NCBI GenBank assembly: GCA_963700375.1
Contig: CAVOXF010000006.1
Coordinates: 744,001 to 808,000, forward strand
Length of the DNA stretch: 64,000 nucleotides
Source: JAHEEL01 sp963700375
GTDB lineage: Bacteria; Actinomycetota; Acidimicrobiia; Spongiisociales; UBA5794
Direction: 5' to 3'
Shown here one piece after another: positions 8,782 to 17,839 of this stretch. Under the pieces are notes generated by a model. The model saw nothing but the letters and a program-made list of their open reading frames with translations, did not search any database and was not told the origin of the DNA. Position numbers and translations under genes: made by a program. Positions within the stretch are counted from its first letter, which is position 1. Each line of letters opens with the position of its first letter.

Positions 8782-9028
8782 CGCGGCCCGGCGGACAGTT
8801 CTGGCTCGGTCGCTCGCCGTCTGAGCGCCTCTGGCATACCTGGATCTGGCCCTCGCCGCTGAGGTGCCGTCGCATCCAGGCGCAGGGTCGCGCGCCACGC
8901 CACAACAGCCAAACCGTCACGGGACGACCGGGATGCGTCGCGACCCACCGTTCCAGCTGCAGCACTGCCTCCCACGCGGACGTGTCCTTGGGGGCGTGCC
9001 GATGCGCCCACCAGACGGCCGGGGCCGG

Positions 9029-9454
9029 CTAACAGGTGATGTGCAGGATCGCGTAGACCTCACCCTTGTCGATGGGGCCAAGCAACTCGCACGCCTCTGA
9101 CGTAGGCAGGGCGATCAGCTCGACCCCTCGATCCTTCGCCTCTTCCCACAGCTCCGGCATGATCGGAAGCTGGCCGGATGCTCCGGTTCCCACCACCAGT
9201 CGTTGCGACGACCAAGGGATGCTCTCATCCGCAGACAGCGGCGTGTGCCCATACCGGTTCCGGTAGGCCTTGGACGGTCCCTTCTTCCGGGGACGAACGC
9301 GACCCGCTTCCACCACCACGTCGTGGTCGAAGCGGGTGCCATCGATCACGATGGCGCCGAAACCCGGGTAGGCAACATCCACGGCCGAACCATACGCACC
9401 GCGGAAACACCCTGCACAGACCAATTGACATGCGCGTGGGCAAGGAGATGGCAC
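9029..9454 (-). CDS. Mth938-like domain protein
   Basis: Small protein of the Mth938/DUF498 (NDUFAF3-related) fold. The family pattern is clear: FGAIVIDGTRFDHDVVVEAG, then RLVVGTGASGQLP and a C-terminal block of alternating hydrophobics ending AILHITC. Function of the family is not established. No strong ribosome site precedes the first start; a GTG at 9382 beginning VDVAYPGFG would remove a low-complexity leader and is the more natural start. An open frame follows the stop immediately downstream but has no convincing family. Confidence 0.8.
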   Translation of the reverse strand: MPSPCPRACQLVCAGCFRGAYGSAVDVAYPGFGAIVIDGTRFDHDVVVEAGRVRPRKKGPSKAYRNRYGHTPLSADESIPWSSQRLVVGTGASGQLPIMPELWEEAKDRGVELIALPTSEACELLGPIDKGEVYAILHITC

Positions 9455-9570
9455 GCCACCGGGGCGGCCAATCGAGTTCCGACCGGGCTGCTTCCATTAC
9501 CTCAATCGGACCCCACCGCCTCCACGAGACCCAAGGCACCCCACACCGTCCACCAAACCCCCCACGGATT

Positions 9571-9599
9571 ACCCACATATCCTGACCTATGGGCGGGTA
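9571..9599 (-). repeat. Family C palindrome
   Basis: On the minus strand this reads CCGCCCATAGGTCAGG then ATATGTGGGT, an imperfect palindrome matching the C family seen at more than ten sites in the window. It lies just after the GNAT gene stop, a position compatible with a transcription terminator. Confidence 0.5.
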
Positions 9600-9648
9600 C
9601 ACACGAGCCGAACAGTCACCCACCCGGATATGCGCTGCCGAGGGCCGC

Positions 9649-10104
9649 TCACTTCCGGAGCTGCAGGCGAGCCACGACCCCGTCGTCGGAGGTCTCTCCT
9701 GTTTCCACGAACCCGAGCCCGGCGTAGAGAGCTTTCGCGACAACGTTGTCCGGTTCGTAGCTGAGCGCTGCCGTCTCGCAGCCCATCTCGGCGCCCCACT
9801 TCAAGAGAACCTGCATTGCCCTGCGGCCGTACCCGAGACGTTGGTGGGCCGCGTCGATCACGAATCCGCCGACCCAGTAGCTGTTCTCCTCTTCGTCGAC
9901 CGCCGCCATGACGAAACCGACGTACGTGTCGCCTTGTCGGATCGCGTACGGTTTCCAACCCAAACCCTCGTATTGGCATAGGGCCAGATACCAAGCGACC
10001 GGCATCACGAACAGTTCCTGGCCCCGGCGAGCAGCGACGTTCGCCACAGCACGCCAGTTTTCGGGCCCGACCGGCTCCACGACGACGGATTCCGAAGTGT
10101 CCAC
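9649..10104 (-). CDS. GNAT family N-acetyltransferase
   Basis: Acyl-CoA-dependent N-acetyltransferase of 151 residues. The acetyl-CoA loop is GLRLGYGRRAMQ-like, here AHQRLGYGRRAMQVLL at about residues 87-102, preceded by the beta-strand YWVGGFVID and followed by the C-terminal YEPDNVVAKALYAGLGF motif typical of the fold. Substrate cannot be told. The gene is divergent from the cyclase at 10316, with two C palindromes in between. Confidence 0.87.
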   Translation of the reverse strand: MDTSESVVVEPVGPENWRAVANVAARRGQELFVMPVAWYLALCQYEGLGWKPYAIRQGDTYVGFVMAAVDEEENSYWVGGFVIDAAHQRLGYGRRAMQVLLKWGAEMGCETAALSYEPDNVVAKALYAGLGFVETGETSDDGVVARLQLRK

Positions 10105-10196
10105 TCGTACGCCTCCGCTGTTCGAGTTCGACCTCAGCTCGATTCGGGGAAAGAGTACCTCGCACGCTCAACCCGACATGGAGGACCGTTCCCAGA

Positions 10197-10268
10197 CCGC
10201 CTATGTCGGCACATATGGGTGGCATCCACGATCGGAGCGGATCGCCCGTATTGCCGGACATAGGCGGG
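10197..10268. repeat. Two family C palindromes in opposite orientation
   Basis: The first copy (10197-10222) reads CCGCCTATGTCGGCA then CATATGGGTGG; the second (10243-10268) is the reverse orientation, CGCCCGTATTGCCGG then ACATAGGCGGG. They sit 20 bases apart between divergent genes, so a terminator role does not explain this pair. Confidence 0.55.
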
Positions 10269-10315
10269 GGTACTGAGTCTCTCGTACTCGATGGCTGTGG
10301 GGCTATCGTGGCCAG

Positions 10316-11281
10316 ATGTCCTTCACACCTTCTCCAGAGATCGAGGCGGTCGCGCGAAGAATCTTGGCAACCTGGAACCAGGGTGACGTGAAGACCATGT
10401 CGAATCTGTTCTCGTCCAGCGCCAACCTTCGGGTCCTCGGTTTCGACGTTGACGAGCAGTGGAACGGTCCGGATGAGTTCCTGAGTGTCTTCGCGGCCCA
10501 GAGTGGCGAAATGCCCGACTGGAGCATCGAAAGTCACCATGTAGAGGCTTTTGAGGACGGTTCATTTGGCTGGGCGACTCTGCAGTCGACGATCGTCACT
10601 CCAGAGGCCGAAACGCCGATGCGTCACACGGCCGTGTTCCACCTCGATGGAGGAGCTTGGAGGGTCGTTCAGTGGCACAACTCGATACCCGTCCCAAATC
10701 AACAAGTATTCGGTGTCGAACTCACAACTACGTTGGGCCACTTGGTCGCCTCGGTTCTCGATACCAGCTCCGACCTGGCTGGAGCCTCCGGATCAGAAGG
10801 CACCGCGACGCTGGTATTCACCGACATTGTTGATTCAACGGTTCTCGCTCAATCCGTCGGAGACGTTGCGTGGGCGAAGATGATTGGTTCGCACGAAAGG
10901 ACCATTCGACGCATCGCAGGTTTGCACGGCGGAACCGTTGTGAAGTTCCTTGGTGACGGCTCGATGCTGGCTTTTGAGTCCGCCCGTGCAGCGATACGAG
11001 CTGCGGTCGAGCTCCAGCGCTCCTGCGATGCAGAGCCCTACGCCGTTCGTATTGGCATTCATACCGGAGAGGTCATCCGCACCGCCGATGATCTTCTCGG
11101 CCTCACGGTGAACAAGGCCGCAAGAGTTGCGGCTGCTGCTACCGGCGGCGGCATCATGGTCTCGTCGACGACTCGGGACCTAATCGGCCAGATGGAAGGT
11201 GTGCGGATCGGTGAACCGAAGATCGTTCGACTCAAAGGGATTTCGGACGCTCACCAGATAGCTCCCATCGAGTGGGAATGA
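10316..11281 (+). CDS. SnoaL-like domain fused to class III adenylate/guanylate cyclase
   Basis: Two-domain soluble protein of 321 residues. Residues about 5-130 look like an NTF2/SnoaL-like fold (ILATWNQGDVKTM at the start, then a beta-rich half with WRVVQWHNS), which may be a ligand-sensing domain. Residues about 160-320 are a class III cyclase: VFTDIVDST with the metal-binding Asp, GTVVKFLGDGSMLAF with the second metal Asp, RIGIHTGEV and a late VNKAARVAAAA block carrying the conserved Asn and Arg. It probably makes cAMP or cGMP, which is relevant to the cNMP-binding protein at 8266. The ATG has no strong ribosome site, suggesting a short or leaderless 5' end. Confidence 0.87.
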   Translation: MSFTPSPEIEAVARRILATWNQGDVKTMSNLFSSSANLRVLGFDVDEQWNGPDEFLSVFAAQSGEMPDWSIESHHVEAFEDGSFGWATLQSTIVTPEAETPMRHTAVFHLDGGAWRVVQWHNSIPVPNQQVFGVELTTTLGHLVASVLDTSSDLAGASGSEGTATLVFTDIVDSTVLAQSVGDVAWAKMIGSHERTIRRIAGLHGGTVVKFLGDGSMLAFESARAAIRAAVELQRSCDAEPYAVRIGIHTGEVIRTADDLLGLTVNKAARVAAAATGGGIMVSSTTRDLIGQMEGVRIGEPKIVRLKGISDAHQIAPIEWE

Positions 11282-11317
11282 CCGACGTCGGCTGATGTGC
11301 TCATCGAAGGATTCGAT

Positions 11318-11346
11318 CCGCCCATATCGGCAGCGCATGTGGGTGG
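11318..11346 (+). repeat. Family C palindrome
   Basis: CCGCCCATATCGGCA followed by GCGCATGTGGGTGG, one of the best matches to the family consensus. It lies between the converging cyclase gene and the small gene at 11390, 37 bases after the cyclase stop, as a bidirectional terminator would. Confidence 0.55.
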
Positions 11347-11389
11347 ACGTGGTCGGTTCGGCGGTTTGCCGGATCGGGCCGGTCTCTCG

Positions 11390-11656
11390 TTAGTCCTCAG
11401 ACTCCCACGCCGCTTCTGCTTCACGCTCCATGACTTCGAGCCGGTCGTAGTAGTCAGGGAACTCCCGCAGGTGAGCGAGGGCGATCTTCGCCGTGATTAC
11501 CGGATCGTCGCCGGTCACGTCGAGATCGGGAAACCGCGTCCCGTGTTCCGATTCGACGTTCATCCCCGTCGCAACGTCCTCGACGGTGTACCGCTCGTTT
11601 GAGATATCGATACCCGCTCGTTCGAGAGCTTCGCTCGCATCAGTGGCATTGAACAC
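11390..11656 (-). CDS. Small helical protein of unknown function (DUF5661-like)
   Basis: An 88-residue acidic protein. The C-terminal block IALAHLREFPDYYDRLEVMEREAE is the recognisable part and resembles small DUF5661-type proteins; I am not certain of the family number. The start chosen is GTG at 11656 (VFNATDASEAL) because AAGGAGA lies six bases before it; an earlier start adds a basic leader with no ribosome site. No catalytic residues can be named. Confidence 0.62.
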   Translation of the reverse strand: MFNATDASEALERAGIDISNERYTVEDVATGMNVESEHGTRFPDLDVTGDDPVITAKIALAHLREFPDYYDRLEVMEREAEAAWESED

Positions 11657-11782
11657 CCATATTCTCCTTCTCGATACATCGAATCGTAGCCAACGCCCCA
11701 CAAGCCCGCGTCTCCCCGCAATGCAGACATCTGACAGATGATCCCGCCCATACGACCGCCTGGGTATTGGCCGATTGGCGGT

Positions 11783-12022
11783 CTAGACGAATCCGTCGTC
11801 GGTTCGGTCAGTATCGCGATCGAGGAACAGTTCAATGAGGCGTCTCGCGAAGAAGCCGATCACCCATGGTGCGACCAGGGCGAGGATGAAGAGGAGTATC
11901 GCTTCGGCTCCTGTGTCGCCTCGGTTGTAGACGACGATCCCGGCAAGGATGGTCACGATGTTGGCGAGGATCGGGATGAGGATGAAGATTTTGAGATCTC
12001 GGTCGGTGCTTTGATCGTTCAT
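11783..12022 (-). CDS. Small two-helix membrane protein
   Basis: A 79-residue protein with two predicted membrane segments, IFILIPILANIVTILAGIVV (about 12-31) and AILLFILALVAPWVIGFFA (about 40-58), and a charged C-terminal tail. It lies 36 bases downstream of a small XRE gene on the same strand, the arrangement of XRE/membrane-protein pairs such as YozG with DUF2975 partners. Function unknown; it is probably the regulator's main target. Confidence 0.68.
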   Translation of the reverse strand: MNDQSTDRDLKIFILIPILANIVTILAGIVVYNRGDTGAEAILLFILALVAPWVIGFFARRLIELFLDRDTDRTDDGFV

Positions 12023-12058
12023 CGTACGACTCCTTGTCGGCGATCCTGTCTTGGCGCG

Positions 12059-12271
12059 CTACACGTAGTCCGGTGCGTATTCGAGGAGATCAGCGGGTTG
12101 GCAGTCCATTTCCCGGCAGATCGCATCGAGGGTGCTGAATCTGATGCCCTTGACCTTCCCGGTCTTGAGCAGGCTGAGGTTCGTGACGGAGATGCCGACC
12201 CGTTGCGACAGCTCCGTGAGCGTCATCTTGCGCTTCACGAGCATCATGTCCAGATTCACCAGAATTGCCAT
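12059..12271 (-). CDS. Small XRE-family transcriptional regulator (YozG-like)
   Basis: A 70-residue protein that is essentially one helix-turn-helix: MMLVKRKMTLTELSQRVGIS, then NLSLLKTGKVKGIRFSTLDAIC and the ending CQPADLLEYAPD, typical of the YozG-like Cro/C1 group. It leads the operon with the two-helix membrane protein and probably regulates itself through the palindrome at 12291-12315. Confidence 0.85.
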   Translation of the reverse strand: MAILVNLDMMLVKRKMTLTELSQRVGISVTNLSLLKTGKVKGIRFSTLDAICREMDCQPADLLEYAPDYV

Positions 12272-12290
12272 ATCCCGATCATCTCACATA

Positions 12291-12315
12291 TCCTTTATGT
12301 TTCACAATAAGGATT
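12291..12315. promoter_or_regulatory. Palindromic operator candidate upstream of the small XRE gene
   Basis: Arms ATCCTTTAT and ATAAGGAT around GTTTCACA; identical inverted arms apart from one extra T. It begins 20 bases before the XRE start codon and lies in an AT-rich stretch, so autoregulation is likely. Confidence 0.5.
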
Positions 12316-12458
12316 CAGTGTAAAACATTCAGTTCGTCCACCTTGGCTCGGCACCGGTCGGCAAACGTAGGTCCTTGGGCGCTCGGTATCCGGTGGCTCG
12401 CCGAATGGAACTGAGAGACGATGGCACAAGAGTCGAGCTTGCCATTGAGGAGGCTGTT

Positions 12459-12908
12459 GTGCGGCGCAAAGACCTTGTGCCCGTCTGGCCGCACGGCGAG
12501 GAAGAGGCCCCCGAGATCTACGTGCGCACCGACCTCGGGTTTGGTCGACGCCGACTCGCCACCCTGGCCGGGATCTCCTACTCATACCTCTCCGCGATCG
12601 AGAACGGTGCCAAGGTTCCGTCCGCCAAGATCCTCCACGTCATCGCGGAGCGACTCCAACTCCAGCCCCACGAGCTGTACGCCGCCGCTGAGGCACGCTT
12701 GGCGCGAGGGCAGCGCCCGACCGACGCCACCATCGAGTCGGATGCGGCGCTCATCGAAGCCCAGGAACAGCGCTTCCTCAAACGACAGGCAGCTCGGCTC
12801 GGCCCGGATCCCTCACTGAAAGCGGACGAACTCCACCAACTGATCGACCGCCTGCAGCCCCAAGACGTCGCCCTCATCCGGGAGACCGCCCGAGGACTTG
12901 CCCGGTAG
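12459..12908 (+). CDS. Chimeric XRE regulator (duplicate of the gene at 32443)
   Basis: A 149-residue protein. From residue about 25 onward it is nearly identical to the XRE protein at 32443 (HTH RRRLATLAGISYSYLSAIE, then a helical C-terminus ending DVALIRETARGLAR, with about eight differences). Residues 1-24 (RRKDLVPVWPHGEEEAPEIY) instead match the N-terminus of the zinc-ribbon protein at 37452, with its first CxxC changed to WxxG, and the upstream DNA from about 12390 matches that gene too. The start is GTG with GAGGAGG five bases before it, equivalent to the zinc-ribbon start. The first HTH helix of the parent is replaced, so DNA binding may be lost; it may be a non-functional recombination product. 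Confidence 0.6.
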   Translation: MRRKDLVPVWPHGEEEAPEIYVRTDLGFGRRRLATLAGISYSYLSAIENGAKVPSAKILHVIAERLQLQPHELYAAAEARLARGQRPTDATIESDAALIEAQEQRFLKRQAARLGPDPSLKADELHQLIDRLQPQDVALIRETARGLAR

Positions 12909-13006
12909 GCGTAGCGGGCCTCGAGGTACGCAGCGCCACGATCCCATGTGCGCAGCTCAATGGCCCGACAAGCTCGGTCGATCACCCGTCGGCGTGGACC
13001 CGGCTG

Positions 13007-14008
13007 CTACTGGGCAGCGAGGTAGGCGTCGATGGCTCGCCGGGCAGCGGTTCCACGATCGATGAACCACTCGATGTAGTCGCCCCACTCGTCGGTACGC
13101 GAGATGTGTCCTTGGCGGTATTCGGCGATCCGCACCGCACGTCGTTCCCGGCCGGGGTCTTCGAATTCGAGCGTGTGGCCGTAGGCGGTCTCGATCAGCT
13201 CACGATGGGCCTCGAGGTCGCGGAGGAGTTCGAGGTTGGCCGATCGGCTCCCCCGGTTGATGTAGATCTCGTGGCGGAGCAGGCGGTTGCGGGCGAACGA
13301 CGTCGACAGGGAGGCTCCGCGGATCGGTGACGGCGTGGTGAAGTAGCTGCGGGGTTCGGGCCGCCGGCCGTGGGCCCAGTCGAGGTGCCGGAGGCCGACC
13401 GTGTCGACGTACTGTGTCCAAAACTGGAGATAGGCCTCGGTGCGGAGCCGCCCTCCCGAATTCCCCCGGTAGGAGCCGTGGGACGAGGATCGCCTTCGCC
13501 CCTCCCCTCCGGCGGCGAGGCGTCTCGCCATTGACACAACCATCGCTGCGTCCTTGGGTGAGAGCGAAGGAATGAGCGCCTGGAGTTCGGCGAGTGCGCC
13601 CGAGGCGCTGACGCCGCGTTCGGAGGACGGCCAAGGTTCTGATTCGATTCGTCGTGCCTGTGGCGCCAGTCGTGCCGCAGCGAAGTTCGTCGAGTCCATA
13701 TCGGCGACGGGCGTCGGCGCCGCCATGCTATTTGACACCACCTCTTCAATTGAGTCGGTGTGGAGTTCGCCGTTCGCACGGGCGAGAAGGTCCGAGGCCG
13801 GTGTCTCGAGGGCGGTGGCGAGCACGGTCTGCACGGTCCCCGATGGAAGCTTCTGTCCGGATTCGATGGCCGAAAGATAGGAGTACGAGATGCCGGCGGC
13901 AGCGGCGAGTTCCTTGCGGTCCTGGCCTCGCTCTTCTCGGATATCTCGGACTGCGGCGCCGTAGGCGGCGAGGAATGCGGGGTCGCTACTCGGCTGGTCC
14001 GGGGCCAT
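13007..14008 (-). CDS. XRE helix-turn-helix protein with C-terminal DUF4268 domain
   Basis: A 333-residue protein. Residues about 12-66 are an XRE DNA-binding domain (AVRDIREERGQDRKELAAAAG, then SYLSAIESGQKLPSG). A low-complexity linker contains the same motif as the XRE proteins at 12459 and 32443 (LSPKDAAMVVSMARRLA). Residues about 190-331 fit DUF4268: LQFWTQYVDTVG, LRHEIYINRGSRSANLELL, RIAEYRQGHISRTDEWGDYIEWF. DUF4268 proteins occur in restriction and defence settings, but their activity is unknown to me. It is divergent from the vWA gene at 14095 and converges with the chimeric XRE gene. A 3' fragment of a relative survives at 32977. Confidence 0.8.
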   Translation of the reverse strand: MAPDQPSSDPAFLAAYGAAVRDIREERGQDRKELAAAAGISYSYLSAIESGQKLPSGTVQTVLATALETPASDLLARANGELHTDSIEEVVSNSMAAPTPVADMDSTNFAAARLAPQARRIESEPWPSSERGVSASGALAELQALIPSLSPKDAAMVVSMARRLAAGGEGRRRSSSHGSYRGNSGGRLRTEAYLQFWTQYVDTVGLRHLDWAHGRRPEPRSYFTTPSPIRGASLSTSFARNRLLRHEIYINRGSRSANLELLRDLEAHRELIETAYGHTLEFEDPGRERRAVRIAEYRQGHISRTDEWGDYIEWFIDRGTAARRAIDAYLAAQ

Positions 14009-14022
14009 GTCGTCACCCTACC

Positions 14023-14075
14023 ACACAATTACTCCTTGCAGTATTACTTTGTGTGGAGTAATATACCCTGGAGTA
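14023..14075. promoter_or_regulatory. Inverted and direct repeats between XRE-DUF4268 and vWA genes
   Basis: Inverted arms ACACAATTACTCC (14023-14035) and GTGTGGAGTAAT (14051-14062), followed by a third GGAGTA at 14070-14075. The region is AT-rich and covers both divergent promoters, so the XRE-DUF4268 protein probably binds here and controls both genes. Confidence 0.55.
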
Positions 14076-14094
14076 GTCGCCAGAAGGAGGCACC

Positions 14095-14712
14095 ATGCAA
14101 CAGGATTCCGCACTCATCACCTTCGTCCTCGACGAATCCGGATCCATGGAACCCATCGCCCAAGCCACCAGGGACGGGTTCAACGAGTACCTCGACGAGC
14201 AGGTCGGCCACGGTGGTCCGACCTGGTGGACGCTCACGACGTTCGCCAACCATCCCCGCACCCGCTTCGCCGTTATCCCCGGCGCCGAAGTTCGGCCACT
14301 CGGCGACGACTACTCCCCCCACGGCATGACGGCGCTGTACGACGCGGTCGGTCGGTCCATCACCAAGACCCAGCGCTACCTCGAAACGCTCGGCAGCGAC
14401 CGTCCCTCCGATGTCATCGTCGTCATCCTCACCGACGGAATGGAGAACGCCTCACAGAAGTGGACCGCCCGCCAGGTCTTCGACCTCATCACCGAGGCCG
14501 AGAACAGCGGATGGCAGTTCGTCTTCCTCGGCGCCAACCAGGACTCCTCGTCGGTCGCACAGAACATGGGAATCCGTAAAGGTGCCGTCGTCGACTGGGC
14601 CCCGTCTCCTCAATCACACAAGCACGCCATGGCCGAAGCGTCATACGCCACAAGCGACTTCCGCCGACTGAAACAGCAGCAGACTCGCTACCGAGATAGG
14701 CGCGGCAAGTAG
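14095..14712 (+). CDS. von Willebrand factor A domain protein
   Basis: A 205-residue soluble vWA protein. The MIDAS metal site is complete in appearance: DESGSM near residues 14-19, the Thr in GMTALYDAV and the Asp of ILTDGMEN. The C-terminus is basic (RLKQQQTRYRDRRGK). Ribosome site AGGAGG lies four bases before the ATG. It shares an operator region with the XRE-DUF4268 gene, implying the two work together. Stand-alone vWA proteins of this kind are known in tellurite-resistance-like and defence loci; none of those partners is visible here. Confidence 0.82.
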   Translation: MQQDSALITFVLDESGSMEPIAQATRDGFNEYLDEQVGHGGPTWWTLTTFANHPRTRFAVIPGAEVRPLGDDYSPHGMTALYDAVGRSITKTQRYLETLGSDRPSDVIVVILTDGMENASQKWTARQVFDLITEAENSGWQFVFLGANQDSSSVAQNMGIRKGAVVDWAPSPQSHKHAMAEASYATSDFRRLKQQQTRYRDRRGK

Positions 14713-14736
14713 ACGGACACCGCAACTCGTGCGGGA

Positions 14737-14876
14737 GCGACGCTCTTCCTGAAAGCGTCGCGATATCAGCCCCGCATTCCGATCTGACCGCGCCTCCGTT
14801 TGGAGCTGCCGAGCCTCGCGCCTCCGTGGCGTCTCAACGCGCAGAGAACACCAACCACACCATCCCACCCAGCCGG
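14737..14876. repeat. Composite repeat: family A hairpin and family B end
   Basis: A perfect 8-base hairpin GCGACGCT/AGCGTCGC (14737-14761), 25 bases after the vWA stop, is followed at 14848-14876 by a B module end that matches the copy at 24760-24788 in 27 of 29 bases. Same A-then-B order as at 24.6 and 33.7 kb. Confidence 0.55.
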
Positions 14877-14990
14877 TTGTGGGCGGTGTGATGTGCTCCA
14901 TGCAGACCCCCGTTCTCGGTTGTTGATCGATATCAACCCGATGGGTGTTGAGGACTCCTGGTATTGCCGGTGGTTGGCTCCAATTCGGGG

Positions 14991-16204
14991 ATGGACGGTT
15001 CACGCAGCTGGTGGCAGCTGGTCAGCGATCGGGTGTTTGGCCCATATCTCGGCGCGAACCTCATCTCGAGCATTGGGAACTGGTTTCAGACCGTGGCTGC
15101 TGCCATTGTCGTGTTCGGACTGACCGGTTCGAACACACTCGTTGGCGTTGATGCCGCAGTTCAGTTCGGATCGACGTTGCTGCTGGGACCGTGAGCTGGA
15201 TCACTCCCCAACCGGTTCGATAGGCGCCGAATCGTTCTGTTCGCAGGGTCGATCGCCGCAGCAGGCGCTTGGGCGCTCGCGCTGCGCGTGCTGGCGGTCG
15301 GCATCGAAAGTCTCCCAGGGGTGTGGCCGATTATCGCCGCAACCGCTGTCTTTGGCTTGCGCGACGGTCTTGGTGCTCCCGCTCTCGACGCTCTCGTCCC
15401 GTCCCTCGTGGGAAGGCAGGATCTCGACAAGGCAATCGCTCTCTTCTCGACCTCCTTCACGGGCGCAAGGGCGGTTGGCCCAGCATTGGCGGGCCTCGTT
15501 ATTGCTGCAGCAGGAGCGGCTATCGCATTCTCACGAATGCCCTGAGCTTCATTCCCCTGATCGTCGTGCCGGCGGTGATACGGCCCAAGCGACCTATCCC
15601 TCGCGCAGACGACAGTTCGGTTCGTCGGGAACTCAGCTACGCACGGTCGAATCCGGCAATCCCGTGGCTGCTGTTGGCAACGTTCGCGGTGAGCCGGGCC
15701 AGCGATCCGGTTGGCACCCCGGCTCCGGCGTACGCCGAGACGGTCGGCCTCAGCAGCGCCTTCGTTGGTGCGCAGCTCACGGCCTTCGGTATCGGCGCGG
15801 CCATCGCAATCGTGGGTGTCGGGGCGATACAGGGCCGCATCGGAAGGAATCAGGCACCATTGGCAGGTGCAGCAATCCTTGCTGCAGCCGCGCTTGGGTA
15901 CGCCGCTGCACCGAGGCCGAGCCTGGCTCTCGCGTCCCTGTTCGTCGCTGGTGTCGGTTCAGTGGTAGCGATGTCCACCACGAACAGCAACTGGCAGGGC
16001 CGACTCGCCGAAGTCATGCGAGGCGGGGTGATGGCTGTCTGGCTGATGGCATACCTCAGCTCAAAGACCTTCGCGGGTCTCATCGACGGCGCCTTCGCGG
16101 ACATCTTCCCCCCTCGAGGTGGAGAGATCGTGGCGGCCATATCGCTCACCGCAGTGACGCTCAGCCTGAGCCGAGTCGAAGGCTACGACACGGTCACGAC
16201 CTGA
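14991..16204 (+). pseudogene. MFS transporter, disrupted by a stop and a frameshift
   Basis: Reads as an MFS exporter of about 400 residues with 11-12 hydrophobic segments, beginning RVFGPYLGANLISSIGNWFQ. An in-frame TGA at 15192-15194 falls where Trp or Leu is expected just before motif A (GP-stop-AGSLPNRFDRRR), and the frame resumes unchanged. Near 15530 one base is missing (AIAF then TNALSFIPLIVV in another frame). After that the frame is open to the end. Upstream, the ATG at 14991 has no good ribosome site. Either a decaying gene or two sequence errors; both lesions are simple. Confidence 0.72.
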
Positions 16205-16619
16205 CGTCGCCGACCGCAAGATGGATGCCGCATCCCGTCGTCCCGACGCCAACCGTTCACGACCCGCCCATGTCGGCACATTCGAGCAGGGGCCCGGGGC
16301 AAAGAGGAGCGCACCCACTGACCAGGCTTTCAGGAGAAGACGGGGCTTCTCGGTTGGACTTTGGGTGCGCTGGCCGAGAATGGTACCGAATTGGATCAGG
16401 CGGTGCTAGTTGAGCGGCCTCGACAGGACGACTGGTTGGTGGGCAAATGGGCCCTGTCGAGATCGCAACTCTCGACCCTACCGAAGTGAGCTGCAACTCC
16501 CCGATTGATCGCCTACGCGGGCGGGCATTGGGGGCTGGTGCTGTCGGGCTACGGTGCGTTCCCATGGCCCCGATAGATGGGGTGTGGGGTCGGATCATCC
16601 GCAGTTCGGGTGACGTGTT
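16205..16619. other. Intergenic stretch without a convincing gene
   Basis: About 415 bases between two broken genes. It contains a half C palindrome near 16265 (CCGCCCATGTCGGCACATT) and no frame with recognisable protein features. Confidence 0.4.
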
Positions 16620-17839
16620 TCACCAGCAACGAGGCACGACCTTCACCTGCTCGGTGAGTGGCGCCACCAGCGACCTGGACACCGTCGACCGCGACCTATC
16701 ACGGAGACACATTCGCCGCGAATCTCGCCACGACGGCGGATCCGCCGGCACCGGAAGTATCCACGACATCGGTGCCGGCGAAGACTGCCGAGATACCGCC
16801 CGACCACTACCCGAAGCGTCAAACTGGTGCTACCGGAACCGGTCGCCATCGGATTGCCTGAGCTCGGCACGTATGGCGTCGGACGACGGGATTGGACGTT
16901 CGCTGATCCGCGACGCGGCAGCCGGAAAGCCAAATCCGGCGCGTACTACCCGGCAACAACCGGCAGCGACCAGACCGAGGTCGACGCCGCACCCGATCTG
17001 TCGGCGGCTCCTACCCGGTGACAATCAGCTCCGAGCATGGCGAACCTGCTGGGCCCACCTCTCGGTTCACACGGCTGCATCTACATCGGAGCCGTCGGAG
17101 AGATGGTGTCGGACGCCGACCCAAACCCGACGATGATCGACTTCCCACTCGACTTGATCGTCGGCCTCGATGAACCGGAAGGCCTGGCCACGAATGAGCA
17201 GTCGGCTGCTCTCTTGGGGCATGGAACTCGACCACGCCGGCTGGCACGTCCATTGATCCCGACCACCATCGCGACATCTGCACGACGCTGCCCGAAGGCT
17301 GGAACGCGGCGCATGAGGGCGCCGGGCGCGATGGTCTCGAGGCATGGGATGAATTCGCCGCGCCCGATATCGAGACCGGTTCCGCGAGTCCCGGGGGACC
17401 GGGCGGCAGCGGGTCTACGACCGCCGATCCCAGCTCAGATGACCAGCCCTTCGGGTACTCGCCACAACCCCTCTCGACTATCCGGTCGCCCGACGGCATC
17501 ATCGCTACAGACATGGAAGGCATCTACTCGCAGTATCCGACGGGTTTCACCTGTGACGTCTGCGGCGGCATCGCAGTCGTCGACATCGACGATGGTGGTC
17601 ACTACCTGTGTGCCCCACACGCCATCGAACCGATGATGGAGATTGACCTCACCGGAGACCGGCCAATCGTCGTTATCGCAAGTGCGCCCGCACCCGCGTC
17701 AGAAGTCGTCGTGACGAGTGGACGGACGGCAGCACCCAACGCGGTGACCGCTGACGCGGATGTGCAGAAACTGCTCTCGGACGTCGTCATCGGACTGCGT
17801 GCCATCCGATACCGCCTTGAATCCACCCCGGTCCCATAG
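16620..17839 (+). pseudogene. Heavily frameshifted gene ending in a Cys-containing acidic domain
   Basis: Protein-like sequence jumps between frames at least four times: GDTFAANLATTADPPAPEV, then LPELGTYGVGRRDWTFADP, SYPVTISSEHGEPAG, GCIYIGAVGEMVSDADPNP and finally a long C-terminal frame from about 17206. One shift can be placed at the GGGG run near 17217, where one extra G would join SAALLG to AWNSTTPAG. The last part, from ATG 17513, is intact for 108 residues and includes CDVCGGIAVVDIDDGGHYLC, a possible metal site, but has no ribosome site and is likely only the tail. No family recognised. Confidence 0.5.

Noticed and set aside
8735..9028. Minus-strand frame following the Mth938 stop (reads AVWWAHRHAPKDTSAW and LERWVATHPGRPVTVWLLW)
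   Set aside because: Protein-like in part, but no ATG, no ribosome site, no recognised family, and it runs into the 3' end of the cNMP-sensor gene; left as a possible remnant.
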